From: Shumkonia mesophila
Lineage (GTDB): Bacteria; Pseudomonadota; Alphaproteobacteria; Rhodospirillales; Shumkoniaceae
Length of the DNA: 64,000 nucleotides
Reading direction: 5' to 3'
Assembly (NCBI RefSeq): GCF_026163695.1
Contig: NZ_JAOTID010000001.1
Span: 1 to 64,000 of the forward strand
Every line of letters starts with the position of its first letter. The stretch's first letter is position 1. Shown here piece after piece: positions 1 through 7,902 of the stretch. Under the pieces are notes generated by a model. The model was not told the DNA's origin. It worked only from the letters and a program-made list of their open reading frames with translations, and searched no databases. A program made the translations under genes and the position numbers.

Positions 1-87
1 ACCATCCCGGGCGACTTCAACCGCGTCAGCGTGGCCGAGGTCGAGAAACTGGCCGGCGGCGACGCCTCCGGACGCGTCCAGCGCTAG
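1..87 (+). CDS. 3' end of an unidentified CDS (partial)
   Basis: An open frame enters from the left edge and ends at TAG 85-87, giving the last 28 codons of a protein (ends ...AGGDASGRVQR). Codon use is normal for the window. The fragment is too short to assign to a family, so no function is proposed. It is co-oriented with the next small gene, 77 bases downstream. Confidence 0.5.
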   Translation, partial: TIPGDFNRVSVAEVEKLAGGDASGRVQR

Positions 88-164
88 GCCCCGGCACGAG
101 ACCATCATCGCGGGGGCGTCCGGCCAGACCGAGCGCCCCCTTCGCCTTCGGGAGGAGGTTTCGC

Positions 165-491
165 ATGTACGTCCGCTGCGCCCATTTCGTGGGGACCGTC
201 GCCCCCGAGAACCGCGCCCGCTTCGATTCCTTCATCGATGCCGAGTGCGCACCGATCATCGCCACTTTCCCCAACCTGCGGTCGTTTCGCATCCTGCGCG
301 GCCGCTGGTACGAGGAAGGCGCCCCCGACATCTACATGACCATCGAGCTGACCTTCGATGCCCCCGCCGACATCGATGCCATGCTGGCGTCCGGGGCGCG
401 GGCGAATAATGTCGCGAAGATGAAGGAGATCATGCCGCTGTTCGAGGGCCGGGTCTTCCACATCAACCTCGAAGTCGGGCCCCGCGGCTGA
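165..491 (+). CDS. EthD/antibiotic-biosynthesis-monooxygenase-like dimeric alpha-beta barrel protein
   Basis: The gene encodes 108 residues starting at ATG 165, preceded by a purine-rich GGGAGGAGG at 152-160. Length and character (MYVRCAHFVGTV start, a helix with FDSFIDAECAP, a conserved-looking aromatic/Arg strand, a second helix NNVAKMKEIMPLF) fit the single-domain ferredoxin-like proteins of the EthD/ABM/DUF families, which dimerise into an open barrel. Such proteins are small cytoplasmic enzymes or binding proteins for aromatic or polyketide-like ligands, but no catalytic residue is diagnostic here. The neighbours give no pathway. The fold call is moderately sure and the function is unknown. 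Confidence 0.6.
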   Translation: MYVRCAHFVGTVAPENRARFDSFIDAECAPIIATFPNLRSFRILRGRWYEEGAPDIYMTIELTFDAPADIDAMLASGARANNVAKMKEIMPLFEGRVFHINLEVGPRG

Positions 492-494
492 ACC

Positions 495-596
495 AATTTC
501 GGTGAATTTCGGTGACAGTGCACTTAATTCGCGGCAACGGCGGCGTCCACTTGGAATGGAAGACGTTGTCGAATTAAGTGCACTGTCACCGAAATT
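495..596. repeat. Palindromic REP/MITE-like element with perfect 27-nt inverted arms
   Basis: Arms at 505-531 and 570-596 are perfect reverse complements over 27 nt (core GGTGACAGTGCACTTAATTC) and enclose a 38-nt GC-rich loop. A 10-bp tandem repeat AATTTCGGTG occurs at 495-504 and 505-514. The element sits between the convergent ends of the genes at 165-491 and 598-1557. AT-rich arms in GC-rich DNA and a perfect long stem suggest a non-autonomous mobile palindrome (REP/BIME, possibly RAYT-type) rather than a normal terminator, although it may also terminate both genes. Confidence 0.65.
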
Positions 597-597
597 A

Positions 598-1557
598 TTA
601 GTCGTCGGCACCGTAAAGGGCGGTGCCGTCGACGCCGAGCCGGGGCGGCAGGCCGAAGTCCGGCTCCTCGTCGCGGGCGAATTCCGACCAGCGCTCGAAG
701 ACGTCCTCGGTCGAGCCCCGTAACGGCCCGCGGTTCTCGATGTTGAGGCTGGCGGCGACGGCGGCGAAATTGGCGCATTCGGCCAGGCGCTCGCCGCGCA
801 GCCGGCGGCTCATGAAAGCCGCCAGATAGGTATCGCCGCAGCCGGTGGCGTCCAGCCGGCGGCGCGGCGGCACCGCCGGAATTTCCAGCATGCCCTCGGG
901 GCCGAACACCAGGGAACCCCGGCTGGCCTTGGTGACGATGACGGTGCCGGCGCCATCGGTCCGCACCCGCTCCGCCGCCTCGGTCACCGAGGCGAGGCCG
1001 GTGAAGGTGACGATTTCCTCGTCGTCGGCCTGGAAGACGTCGACGTGGCGCAGGAAGGCGCCCAGCCCCGGGCTGTGGCTGGCCACCACCTCGCCGCCCG
1101 CGATGTCGCGGGTCAGCCCCTGGACGTCCAGCGCCACCGTCGCCCCCAGCTTGGCGTAGTGGCGGATGATGGTGGGGTCGACGTCCTCCTTGGTCAGCGG
1201 GCCGACATGGACGAGCCGGGCGCGCAAGGGCGGCAAATCCTCGAGGAAGATACCGCCGGCCCGGGCGTCGACGTGCTGCATGCGGATGTCGGAATTGTCC
1301 GCCGCGTAGTAGTTGCGAAAGACGGTGGTGCGCTCGGTGGCCATGTTGAAGACCTCGACGCCGGCCCGGCGCAGGGGGCCCAACAGCGCCCCCTCGTCCT
1401 GGCGCGCCACCTTGGTGACGACGGCGGTGCGAAGCCCCAGGCTGGCATAGACGATGGCCGAGTAATAGGCGGTGCCACCCGGCGAAGGCTCGTATTCGCT
1501 GCCGCCGATGGTGTTGACGTCGCGCACCACATGGCCGATCACACTGACGTCGAACAT
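598..1557 (-). CDS. PfkB/ribokinase-family carbohydrate kinase
   Basis: The protein has 319 residues and belongs to the PfkB family, which phosphorylates a sugar or nucleoside hydroxyl with ATP in the cytosol. Visible marks are the N-terminal substrate-side GG (SPGGTAYYSA, about residue 25) and the C-terminal PfkB signature DATGCGDTYLAAF with the catalytic Asp and anion-hole Gly. Start ATG 1557 is chosen over an upstream in-frame TTG at 1578 because GGAG sits 4 nt upstream of it and the family begins at about MFDVSVIG. It diverges from the DeoR regulator and ABC operon across an AT-rich 170-bp gap, so it is probably co-regulated with them. The substrate is unknown. DeoR regulators are often coupled to sugar kinases whose product is the effector. 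Confidence 0.85.
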   Translation of the reverse strand: MFDVSVIGHVVRDVNTIGGSEYEPSPGGTAYYSAIVYASLGLRTAVVTKVARQDEGALLGPLRRAGVEVFNMATERTTVFRNYYAADNSDIRMQHVDARAGGIFLEDLPPLRARLVHVGPLTKEDVDPTIIRHYAKLGATVALDVQGLTRDIAGGEVVASHSPGLGAFLRHVDVFQADDEEIVTFTGLASVTEAAERVRTDGAGTVIVTKASRGSLVFGPEGMLEIPAVPPRRRLDATGCGDTYLAAFMSRRLRGERLAECANFAAVAASLNIENRGPLRGSTEDVFERWSEFARDEEPDFGLPPRLGVDGTALYGADD

Positions 1558-1644
1558 GAAACTCCATCCCCGTCGCAATGGATCTGTTGAATAGGAGCCG
1601 GACTTCGCCCTGTCAAGCGGCCGGCCACCCGCCGGTTTGACTGA

Positions 1645-1666
1645 AAATGTAATAAAATTAACATTT
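1645..1666. promoter_or_regulatory. Candidate DeoR-type operator in the divergent pfkB/deoR promoter region
   Basis: AAATGT (1645-1650) and ACATTT (1661-1666) form an inverted repeat with 10-bp spacing in an AT-rich stretch that contrasts with the GC-rich surroundings. The half-site AATGTAA at 1647-1653 recurs at 2541-2547 and 2626-2632, upstream of the ABC operon. Linkage to the neighbouring DeoR protein is inferred. Confidence 0.4.
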
Positions 1667-1728
1667 CCTCTGATTTCTGCTATGCTTTACAAAAAAAGAA
1701 CACAGGGAAGCCGCATCAGGAGGCAACG

Positions 1729-2538
1729 GTGCGTGGGAATCAGGGGAGCAAAATAAGCGCCCGCCAGCAGGCCATCGTCCAGCTGGTGCGGCAGCGCGGA
1801 TTCGCCACCATCGAAGCGATGGCCGAGGACTTCGGCGTATCGGCCCAGACCATCCGGCGCGACATCATCGAGTTGAGCCAGAGGAACCTGCTGGAGCGCT
1901 ATCACGGTGGCGCCGGACTGCCCACCGGGCGCGACCGTCTGGCCTATTCCAGCCGGCGGGTCCGCAACGCCGCCGAAAAGAGCCGCATCGCCGCCATGGT
2001 GGCGGCCGAGATTCCCAACGGCGCCTCGCTGTTCCTCGACATCGGCACCACCACCGAGGCGGTGGCCGAGGCGCTGGTCGGCCACCGCGAGCTGCGCGTC
2101 ATCACCAACCACATCGGCGTCGTCACGCTGTTCTGCGAACGCACGGATTTCGAGGTCATGCTGCCGGGCGGCATGGTGCGCAACCGCGATCGGGCCATCA
2201 CGGGCGAGGCAACGTCGGAGTTCCTGCGCCGGTTCCGGGTCGAATTCGGCATTTTCGGCGTCGGCGCCATCGATCGCGACGGCCACCTGCTCGATTACGA
2301 CTACCGCGACGTCCAGGTGTCGCGCACGGCCATGGAAGTGGCGCGCAAGCGGTTCGTCGTCATCGACAGCAGCAAGTTCTTCGGCGACGCCATGATGCAC
2401 CTGGCGCACGTCGCCGAGATCGACGCCCTGTTCACCGACGCGCCGCCGCCCGAGGCGATCGCCGAGCAGTTGGCGCGGCACAACGTCAGCCTGTTCACCG
2501 CCCCGCCGGAACCGGCGAAGGCCGGCGAAAGCCCTTAA
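1729..2538 (+). CDS. DeoR/GlpR-family transcriptional regulator
   Basis: The protein has 269 residues. An N-terminal DeoR winged HTH spans about residues 10-65 (FATIEAMAEDFGVSAQTIRR recognition region, followed by the typical RYHGGA). A C-terminal DeoRC sugar-phosphate sensor domain follows, with DIGTTTEAVAEAL and a phosphate-type loop near KFFGDAMMH. Start GTG 1729 is supported by AGGAGG at 1718-1723. It probably represses the following importer operon and the divergent PfkB kinase, with a sugar- or glycerol-phosphate as inducer, which fits the ugp-like operon. AT-rich inverted repeats lie on both sides of the gene (1645-1666, 2543-2578). Confidence 0.9.
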   Translation: MRGNQGSKISARQQAIVQLVRQRGFATIEAMAEDFGVSAQTIRRDIIELSQRNLLERYHGGAGLPTGRDRLAYSSRRVRNAAEKSRIAAMVAAEIPNGASLFLDIGTTTEAVAEALVGHRELRVITNHIGVVTLFCERTDFEVMLPGGMVRNRDRAITGEATSEFLRRFRVEFGIFGVGAIDRDGHLLDYDYRDVQVSRTAMEVARKRFVVIDSSKFFGDAMMHLAHVAEIDALFTDAPPPEAIAEQLARHNVSLFTAPPEPAKAGESP

Positions 2539-2542
2539 GCAA

Positions 2543-2578
2543 TGTAAGGAATTTCACAAATCTGTAAATTTTCTTACA
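2543..2578. promoter_or_regulatory. Inverted-repeat operator candidate upstream of the ABC importer operon
   Basis: TGTAAGGAATTT (2543-2554) faces AAATTTTCTTACA (2566-2578), an imperfect dyad in an AT-rich 100-bp leader between the regulator and the ATPase gene. It is a plausible operator for the adjacent DeoR protein. AATGTAA half-sites overlap it (2541) and recur just before the next gene (2626). Confidence 0.45.
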
Positions 2579-2638
2579 CCGAAACGCCTTTTTGCCGTGA
2601 CAGAACACGGCCTATAGCCTGAAGGAATGTAAACGCCC

Positions 2639-3715
2639 ATGTCGGCGATCGAACTGCAACATGTAACCAAGTCCTGGGGGAACACCGTCGCGGTGCGCGA
2701 CGTGTCCTTTCTTGTCGAGGAGGGGACCTTCGTGGTGCTGCTCGGCCCCTCGGGCTGCGGGAAGTCGACCTCGCTGCGCATGGTTGCCGGCCTCGAAGAC
2801 ACCGCGCAGGGTCGAATTCTCATCGGCGGCGAGGACATGACCCACGTGGCGCCCGCCCAGCGGCACGTCTCCATGGTTTTCCAGTCCTACGCGCTGTTTC
2901 CGCACCTCGACGTCCGCCAGAACATCCTGTTCGGCCTCAACGTGCGCAAGGTGGCGACGGCCGAGAAGGAGGCGCGTCTGAAGCGCGTCGCCGAACTGGT
3001 TGGGCTTTCCACCCTGCTCGATCGCAAGCCGGCGCAGCTTTCCGGCGGCCAGCGCCAGCGGGTCGCCCTGGCCCGCGCCATCGTCGCCGAGAACCCCATC
3101 TGCCTGATGGACGAGCCGCTGTCCAACCTCGACGCCAAGCTGCGCCACGAGATGCGGGTCGAGATCCGGGCCCTGCAGCAGCGCTTAGGGATGACCGTCG
3201 TCTACGTCACGCACGACCAGGCCGAGGCCATGAGCATGGCCGACCGCATCGTCCTCATGCGCGACGGCGAGATCGAGCAGGAGGGCACGCCCGACGATCT
3301 CTACAGCGCCCCGGCCACGCTGTTCGCGGCCGGCTTCATCGGCACGCCGCCGATGAACCTGCTGACGCTGGCCGACGGCCCCATCGGTGCCGTCATCGCC
3401 GGCGGCGACGGCCCGGCCGTGCTGGAGGGCGGCGGGGCCGGCCTTACGCTCGGCATCCGGCCCGAACATGTCGTCGTCGCCGCCGACGGCGGCGGCATTC
3501 CGGCCCGCCTGATCGCCTCGGACTACCTGGGCGCCGATACCGTGGTGACGGCCCGCGTCGGCGGCCAGACCATCAACGCCCGGGTTCCCGGGCACTATGC
3601 CGTCTCGCCCGACCAGGAGGTCCGCCTGCGCTGGGCGGCCGAGGCCCTGCACGTCTTCGACACCCAGACCGGCCGCCGCGTGGCCGGCCACCGGCCGCGG
3701 CAGAATGCAGACTGA
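2639..3715 (+). CDS. ABC transporter ATP-binding protein, MalK/UgpC type
   Basis: This 358-residue ATPase energises the sugar/glycerol-phosphate importer encoded downstream. In order it carries Walker A GPSGCGKST (about residue 37), Q-loop VFQSYALFP, signature LSGGQRQR, Walker B CLMDEPLSNLD and the H-loop VTHDQAEAMSMADR. A C-terminal OB-fold (TOBE) extension begins at about residue 235 and is typical of the CUT1 subfamily. ATG 2639 is the only good start. A 62-bp gap with a hairpin separates it from the binding-protein gene. CUT1 ATPases with a ugp-like context are usually UgpC, but the ligand cannot be proven from this protein alone. Confidence 0.93.
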   Translation: MSAIELQHVTKSWGNTVAVRDVSFLVEEGTFVVLLGPSGCGKSTSLRMVAGLEDTAQGRILIGGEDMTHVAPAQRHVSMVFQSYALFPHLDVRQNILFGLNVRKVATAEKEARLKRVAELVGLSTLLDRKPAQLSGGQRQRVALARAIVAENPICLMDEPLSNLDAKLRHEMRVEIRALQQRLGMTVVYVTHDQAEAMSMADRIVLMRDGEIEQEGTPDDLYSAPATLFAAGFIGTPPMNLLTLADGPIGAVIAGGDGPAVLEGGGAGLTLGIRPEHVVVAADGGGIPARLIASDYLGADTVVTARVGGQTINARVPGHYAVSPDQEVRLRWAAEALHVFDTQTGRRVAGHRPRQNAD

Positions 3716-3730
3716 AACGACGAGGAGCGA

Positions 3731-3750
3731 GGCACCGCAAGGGCGGTGCC
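3731..3750 (+). other. Intercistronic hairpin between ATPase and binding-protein genes
   Basis: GGCACCGC (3731-3738) pairs with GCGGTGCC (3743-3750) across an AAGG loop. There is no U-tract, so it is unlikely to be a strong terminator. Such stems upstream of binding-protein genes commonly stabilise the downstream mRNA and help raise its expression relative to the rest of the operon (inference). Confidence 0.5.
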
Positions 3751-3777
3751 GGTTAACCCGATGAGGAGGCAATCATC

Positions 3778-5064
3778 ATGATGAAGAGAGCGAAGACATT
3801 GCTGGCCGGGGTCGGCCTCGCCGCCGCCCTCGGCGCCGGCGCCGCGACGCCGGCATCCGCCGTCGATCTGACCATGTACTATCCCATCGCCGTCGGTGGG
3901 CCGCTGACCGGCGTCGTCGACGGCATGGTCGCCGATTTTATGAAGGCGAACCCCGATGTCAAGGTGAAGGCCATCTACGCCGGCAACTACGACGACGCCC
4001 GCGTCAAGGCCCTGGCGGCGCTGAAAAGCGGCCAGCCGGCCCAGACGTCGGTGCTGTTCTCGATCGACATTTACGAACTGATCGAGCAGGACGCCATCGT
4101 CGCCTTCGACGACATCGTCTCGACGGCCGAGGAAAAGGCCTGGCTCAACAGCTTCTATCCGGGGCTGATGGAAAACGGCAAAACCAAGGGCAAGACCTGG
4201 GGCATTCCGTTCCAGCGTTCGACCATCGTCATGTACTACAACAAGGACGCCTTCAAGGAAGCCGGCCTCGATCCCGCCAAGCCGCCGGCAAACTGGGACG
4301 AGATGGCGGCAATGGGCAAGAAGCTGGTCAAGAAGAGCGGCGGCCAGGTTGAACGCTGGGGCGTCATGGTGCCCTCCACCGGCTATCCCTACTGGATGTT
4401 CCAGGCCTTCGCCATGCAGAACGGCGAAGTGCTGATGAACAGCGAGGGCAACCAGACGTACTTCGACAAGCCCGCCGTCGTCGAAGCCCTGACCTATTGG
4501 CAGAAGCTGGGCAAGGACGGCACCATGCCGGCCGGCGCCATCGAGTGGGGAACGCTGCGCCAGAACTTCGTCGAGGGCAAGACCGCCATGATGTGGCACA
4601 CCACCGGCAACCTTTCGGCGGTCAAGAAGGAAGCCAAGTTCGACTTCGGGGTCGCCATGCTGCCGGCCAAGAAGCGCCTGGGCAGCCCGACCGGCGGCGG
4701 CAACTTCTACATCTTCAAGCAGACGACGCCCGAGGAACGCAAGGCGGCCATGCGCCTGATCAAGTTCATGACCGCCCCCGAAATGGCGGCCAAGTGGAGC
4801 ATTGCGACGGGCTACATGGGCGTAAGCCCCGCCTCCTACGAAACCGACGTCTTGAAGAAGTATGCCGCCGACTTCCCGCCGGCCGCGGTGGCCCGCGACC
4901 AGCTGAAGTACGGCACGGCCGAGCTGTCGACCTATCAGACCGGCCGTGTGCGCAAGGCCCTGAATGACGCCATCCAGGCCGTGCTCACCGGCGCCAAGGA
5001 GCCGGCGGCGGCGCTGAAGGAGGCGCAAGGCCAGGCCGACCGCCTGCTCAAGCCCTACCGCTAA
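3778..5064 (+). CDS. ABC transporter substrate-binding protein, UgpB-like
   Basis: The protein has 428 residues with an N-terminal Sec signal peptide (MMKRAKTLLAGVGLAAALGAGAATPASA, cleavage about residue 28), so it is periplasmic. It belongs to the family 1 extracellular solute-binding proteins. The GGGNFYIFK segment, the FVEGKTAMMWHTTGN segment and the overall length match glycerol-3-phosphate-binding UgpB relatives more than sugar binders. AGGAGG at 3763-3768 decides the start at ATG 3778 (or the adjacent ATG 3781). The permeases follow, and two phosphodiesterases that would release or consume glycerophosphodiesters end the operon, which supports glycerol-3-phosphate or glycerophosphocholine-type ligands. 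Confidence 0.88.
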   Translation: MMKRAKTLLAGVGLAAALGAGAATPASAVDLTMYYPIAVGGPLTGVVDGMVADFMKANPDVKVKAIYAGNYDDARVKALAALKSGQPAQTSVLFSIDIYELIEQDAIVAFDDIVSTAEEKAWLNSFYPGLMENGKTKGKTWGIPFQRSTIVMYYNKDAFKEAGLDPAKPPANWDEMAAMGKKLVKKSGGQVERWGVMVPSTGYPYWMFQAFAMQNGEVLMNSEGNQTYFDKPAVVEALTYWQKLGKDGTMPAGAIEWGTLRQNFVEGKTAMMWHTTGNLSAVKKEAKFDFGVAMLPAKKRLGSPTGGGNFYIFKQTTPEERKAAMRLIKFMTAPEMAAKWSIATGYMGVSPASYETDVLKKYAADFPPAAVARDQLKYGTAELSTYQTGRVRKALNDAIQAVLTGAKEPAAALKEAQGQADRLLKPYR

Positions 5065-5102
5065 AGGAAAGGCGGTTGATGACGGAGTCACCCCCACCCC
5101 GG

Positions 5103-5176
5103 CCCTCCCCCATCCAGGGGGAGGGTGCCGGCCTGGAGACCTCTTCTTCCTTCCCTCCCCCCTCGCGGGGGAGGGG
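5103..5176. repeat. GC-rich palindromic repeat pair inside the importer operon
   Basis: Two adjacent palindromes of the form CCCTCCCCC-loop-GGGGGAGGG lie at about 5103-5125 and 5153-5176, in the 163-bp gap between the binding-protein and permease genes. Related palindromes occur at 9502-9530 and 9648-9676, so this looks like a dispersed intergenic repeat family. It may act as an mRNA processing or stability element within the operon. Confidence 0.55.
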
Positions 5177-5227
5177 TAGGGAGGGGGGGACGGCGGCCGT
5201 CGGCGATTTCGCGGAGTAGACCACCCC

Positions 5228-6112
5228 ATGCGACTGCCGCAATCGACCCTCAACACCATCCACGGCTGGCTGCTGCTGACGCCGGCCGCCGTCCTGCTCG
5301 TCGCCTTCACCCACTACCCGACCGTCGCCACCCTGATCCAGAGCGTCTTTTCCTCCGGCACGGCGCTGCGTCCATCGGTCTTCGTCGGGCTCGACAACTA
5401 CCAGATGATGCTGGACGACCCGGTGTTCTGGAAGGTGGTCGGCAACAACCTGACCTACGCCTCCTTCACCATTCCGTTCAGCATCGCCATCGCGCTTTTG
5501 ATGGCCCTGTGGGTCAACGGCAAGCTGCCGCTGCGCGGCGTCGTGCGCATGGCCTATTTCACGCCGACCATCCTGCCGATGATCGCGGTCGCCAATATCT
5601 GGCTGTTCTTCTATTCCCCCGACATCGGCCTCTTGGACCAGATCACCCGCACCTTCGGCTTCGCCTCCACCAACTGGCTGGGCGACGCCGACACCGTGCT
5701 CGGGTGCATCATCGTGCTGGCCATTTGGAAGGACGCCGGTTTCTTCATGATCTTCTACCTGGCCGCCCTGCAGGCGCTGCCGCCCGATCTCGAGGAGGCG
5801 GCCAAGCTGGAAGGCGCCGGGCGCTGGTACTTCTTCCGCAAGGTGACCTTCCCCCTGCTGATGCCGACCACCCTCTTCGTGATGATCAATGCCGTCATCA
5901 ATTCCTTCAAGCTGATCGACCAGCTGTTCATCCTGACCAAGGGCGGGCCCGACAATGCCAGTTCGCTTCTGCTCTACTACATCTACGAGGTGGCCTTCAG
6001 CTTCTTCGACGAGGCCTACGCGGCGACCTTGACCGTGGTCCTGTTGGCGGTACTCGCCATCATCGCCATCGGCCAGTTCGTCATCCTCGACAAAAGGATC
6101 CACTACCGATGA
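5228..6112 (+). CDS. ABC transporter permease, UgpA/MalF type
   Basis: This is a 294-residue inner-membrane permease with six predicted hydrophobic segments, the first at about residues 12-32. The cytoplasmic EAA loop reads LPPDLEEAAKLEGAGRWYFF followed by a KVTFPLLMPTT helix and docks the ATPase. ATG 5228 follows the palindromic repeat, and the stop overlaps the start of the next permease by 4 bp (ATGA), showing translational coupling. It forms the heterodimeric channel with the following gene product. Confidence 0.92.
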   Translation: MRLPQSTLNTIHGWLLLTPAAVLLVAFTHYPTVATLIQSVFSSGTALRPSVFVGLDNYQMMLDDPVFWKVVGNNLTYASFTIPFSIAIALLMALWVNGKLPLRGVVRMAYFTPTILPMIAVANIWLFFYSPDIGLLDQITRTFGFASTNWLGDADTVLGCIIVLAIWKDAGFFMIFYLAALQALPPDLEEAAKLEGAGRWYFFRKVTFPLLMPTTLFVMINAVINSFKLIDQLFILTKGGPDNASSLLLYYIYEVAFSFFDEAYAATLTVVLLAVLAIIAIGQFVILDKRIHYR

Positions 6113-6933
6113 TCGCCGGAACCCGACATCGCCTGGGCGACCGCCTTGAAACCGGGGCAGCCTGGCTGCTGGCCTTCCTGTGGCTGCTGCCGCTCATCTA
6201 TGCGTTCTGGAGCGCCTTCCACCCGTCCGAGTACGCCACCCGCTTCTCGCTGTTTGCCCCCGTGACGCTGGATAACTTCCGCATCGCCTGGTCGTACGCA
6301 CCGTTCGCCCGCTATTTCTTCAACACCTTCGTGCTGGTCAGTTCCATCCTGGCCGCCCAGTTCTTCCTCTGCACGCTGGCCGCCTTTGCCTTCGCCCGCT
6401 TCGAGTTCAGGGGCCGCGACGTCGCCTTCGCGCTGGTCCTCGTGCAGTTGATGATCATGCCCGAGGTGCTGATCGTCGAGAACTACCGCACCATGAGCCA
6501 CCTCGGCCTGGTCGACACCATCCTCGGCATCGGGCTGCCCTATATGGCCAGCGCCTTCGGCATCTTCCTGTTGCGCCAGACCTTCAAGACCATCCCCAAG
6601 GAACTGGAGGAGGCGGCCCGCGTCGAGGGCTGCTCGACGCTCCAGGTGCTGTGGAAGGTTTACGTGCCGCTGGCCAAGCCCACCTACGTCGCCTACGGCC
6701 TGGTCTCGGTCAGCTACCACTGGAACAACTTCCTGTGGCCGCTGGTCATCACCAACTCGGTCACCACCCGGCCGCTGACCGTCGGACTGGCTATTTTCGG
6801 AGCGCCCGAATCCGGGGTAAACTGGTCGATCATCACCGCCGGCACCTTGCTGGCGGTGGCGCCGTTGCTGGTCGCCTTCCTTCTCTTCCAGCGGCAGTTC
6901 GTCCAGTCCTTCATGCACGCGGGCATCAAATGA
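6109..6933 (+). CDS. ABC transporter permease, UgpE/MalG type
   Basis: This 274-residue permease is the second half of the channel. It has about six hydrophobic helices and the EAA motif IPKELEEAARVEGCSTLQVL. ATG 6109 overlaps the upstream stop. An open frame extends further upstream, but that stretch lies wholly inside the previous permease gene and the repeat, so it is not used. The C-terminus [13 protein letters not shown] is typical of CUT1 MalG/UgpE proteins. The stop overlaps the next start (ATGA at 6930-6933). Confidence 0.92.
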   Translation: MIAGTRHRLGDRLETGAAWLLAFLWLLPLIYAFWSAFHPSEYATRFSLFAPVTLDNFRIAWSYAPFARYFFNTFVLVSSILAAQFFLCTLAAFAFARFEFRGRDVAFALVLVQLMIMPEVLIVENYRTMSHLGLVDTILGIGLPYMASAFGIFLLRQTFKTIPKELEEAARVEGCSTLQVLWKVYVPLAKPTYVAYGLVSVSYHWNNFLWPLVITNSVTTRPLTVGLAIFGAPESGVNWSIITAGTLLAVAPLLVAFLLFQRQFVQSFMHAGIK

Positions 6934-7784
6934 CCCAGATCCTCACCTGGAACATTCAATGGGGCCTCGGCACGGACGGGCGCCTCGACCTGGGGCGCAT
7001 CGCCGCGACGATCGCCGCCATGGGCGAACCCGACGTGCTGTGCCTGCAGGAGATCGGCCGCCACATGCCCGGCGCCGGCGGCGAGGCCATCGACCAGGCC
7101 CGCGAACTGGCCGCCCTCTTCCCCGACATGGAGTGGGTGTTCGGCGCCGCCGTGGAACGGTCCGGCGGCCGGGGACAGCCGCGCCAGCGCTTCGGCAACA
7201 TGATTCTCACGCGCCTGCCGGTGCTCCAGGCCTTCCGCCATCCGTTGCCGCAGCCGCCCGACGCCGCCGTCAAGCACATGCCGCGCCAGGCCACCGAGGC
7301 CGTGCTGAAGGCGCCCTTCGGCCCGCTTCGCGTGGTCACCACCCACCTCGAATACCACTCGGAAACCCAACGTCTGGCCCAGGTGGAAAGGCTGCGCGCG
7401 CTGCATGCCGAGATCGCCGCCAACGTGCGCGCGCCCGGCGTCCAGCCCCCCGACGGCCCCTACGCGGCGCCGCCGCGCCCGGTGGCCTCGGTGGTGTGCG
7501 GCGACTTCAACATGGTGCCCGACGACGCCGTTTACGGGGCGACGAGCGCGCCCTTCGCCGACGGCACGCCGCCCCTGATCGACGCCTGGCGCCACGCCCA
7601 TGGTGACCGCCCGCACGCCGCCACCTGCGGCATCTTCGACAAGGAGCAATGGCCGCAGGGCCCGCATTGCCGCGACTTCCTGTTCGTCACCCCCGGCATC
7701 GCGGCGCGCATCACGGCCATCGACGTCGACCAGAAGACGAACGCCTCCGACCACCAGCCGGTGCTGTTGAGGCTGGCCGACTGA
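6930..7784 (+). CDS. Endonuclease/exonuclease/phosphatase (EEP) family phosphodiesterase
   Basis: The 284-residue EEP-fold hydrolase carries the family's metal and catalytic landmarks: TWNIQWGLG (Asn), CLQEIGRHM (metal Glu), THLEYHSE (His), [10 protein letters not shown] (Asp/Asn) and the terminal SDHQPVLL Asp-His pair. No signal peptide is seen, so it is cytosolic. It is translationally coupled to the permease (ATGA overlap) and therefore probably acts on the imported compound, such as a glycerophosphodiester or sugar phosphodiester. EEP proteins also include nucleases and sphingomyelinases. Here operon position, not sequence, argues for a small-molecule phosphodiester. Confidence 0.82.
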   Translation: MTQILTWNIQWGLGTDGRLDLGRIAATIAAMGEPDVLCLQEIGRHMPGAGGEAIDQARELAALFPDMEWVFGAAVERSGGRGQPRQRFGNMILTRLPVLQAFRHPLPQPPDAAVKHMPRQATEAVLKAPFGPLRVVTTHLEYHSETQRLAQVERLRALHAEIAANVRAPGVQPPDGPYAAPPRPVASVVCGDFNMVPDDAVYGATSAPFADGTPPLIDAWRHAHGDRPHAATCGIFDKEQWPQGPHCRDFLFVTPGIAARITAIDVDQKTNASDHQPVLLRLAD

Positions 7785-7902
7785 ACGGGCCGACGGCGGC
7801 TCCAACCGCCGTCAAGAAAGCTTCCCCGCGACGACGCTTGATTGTCACGATTCCGGTCCAATGTCTCCGTTGTGTGCTTTGTCGCTCGAAGGGAGAAAAG
7901 CC

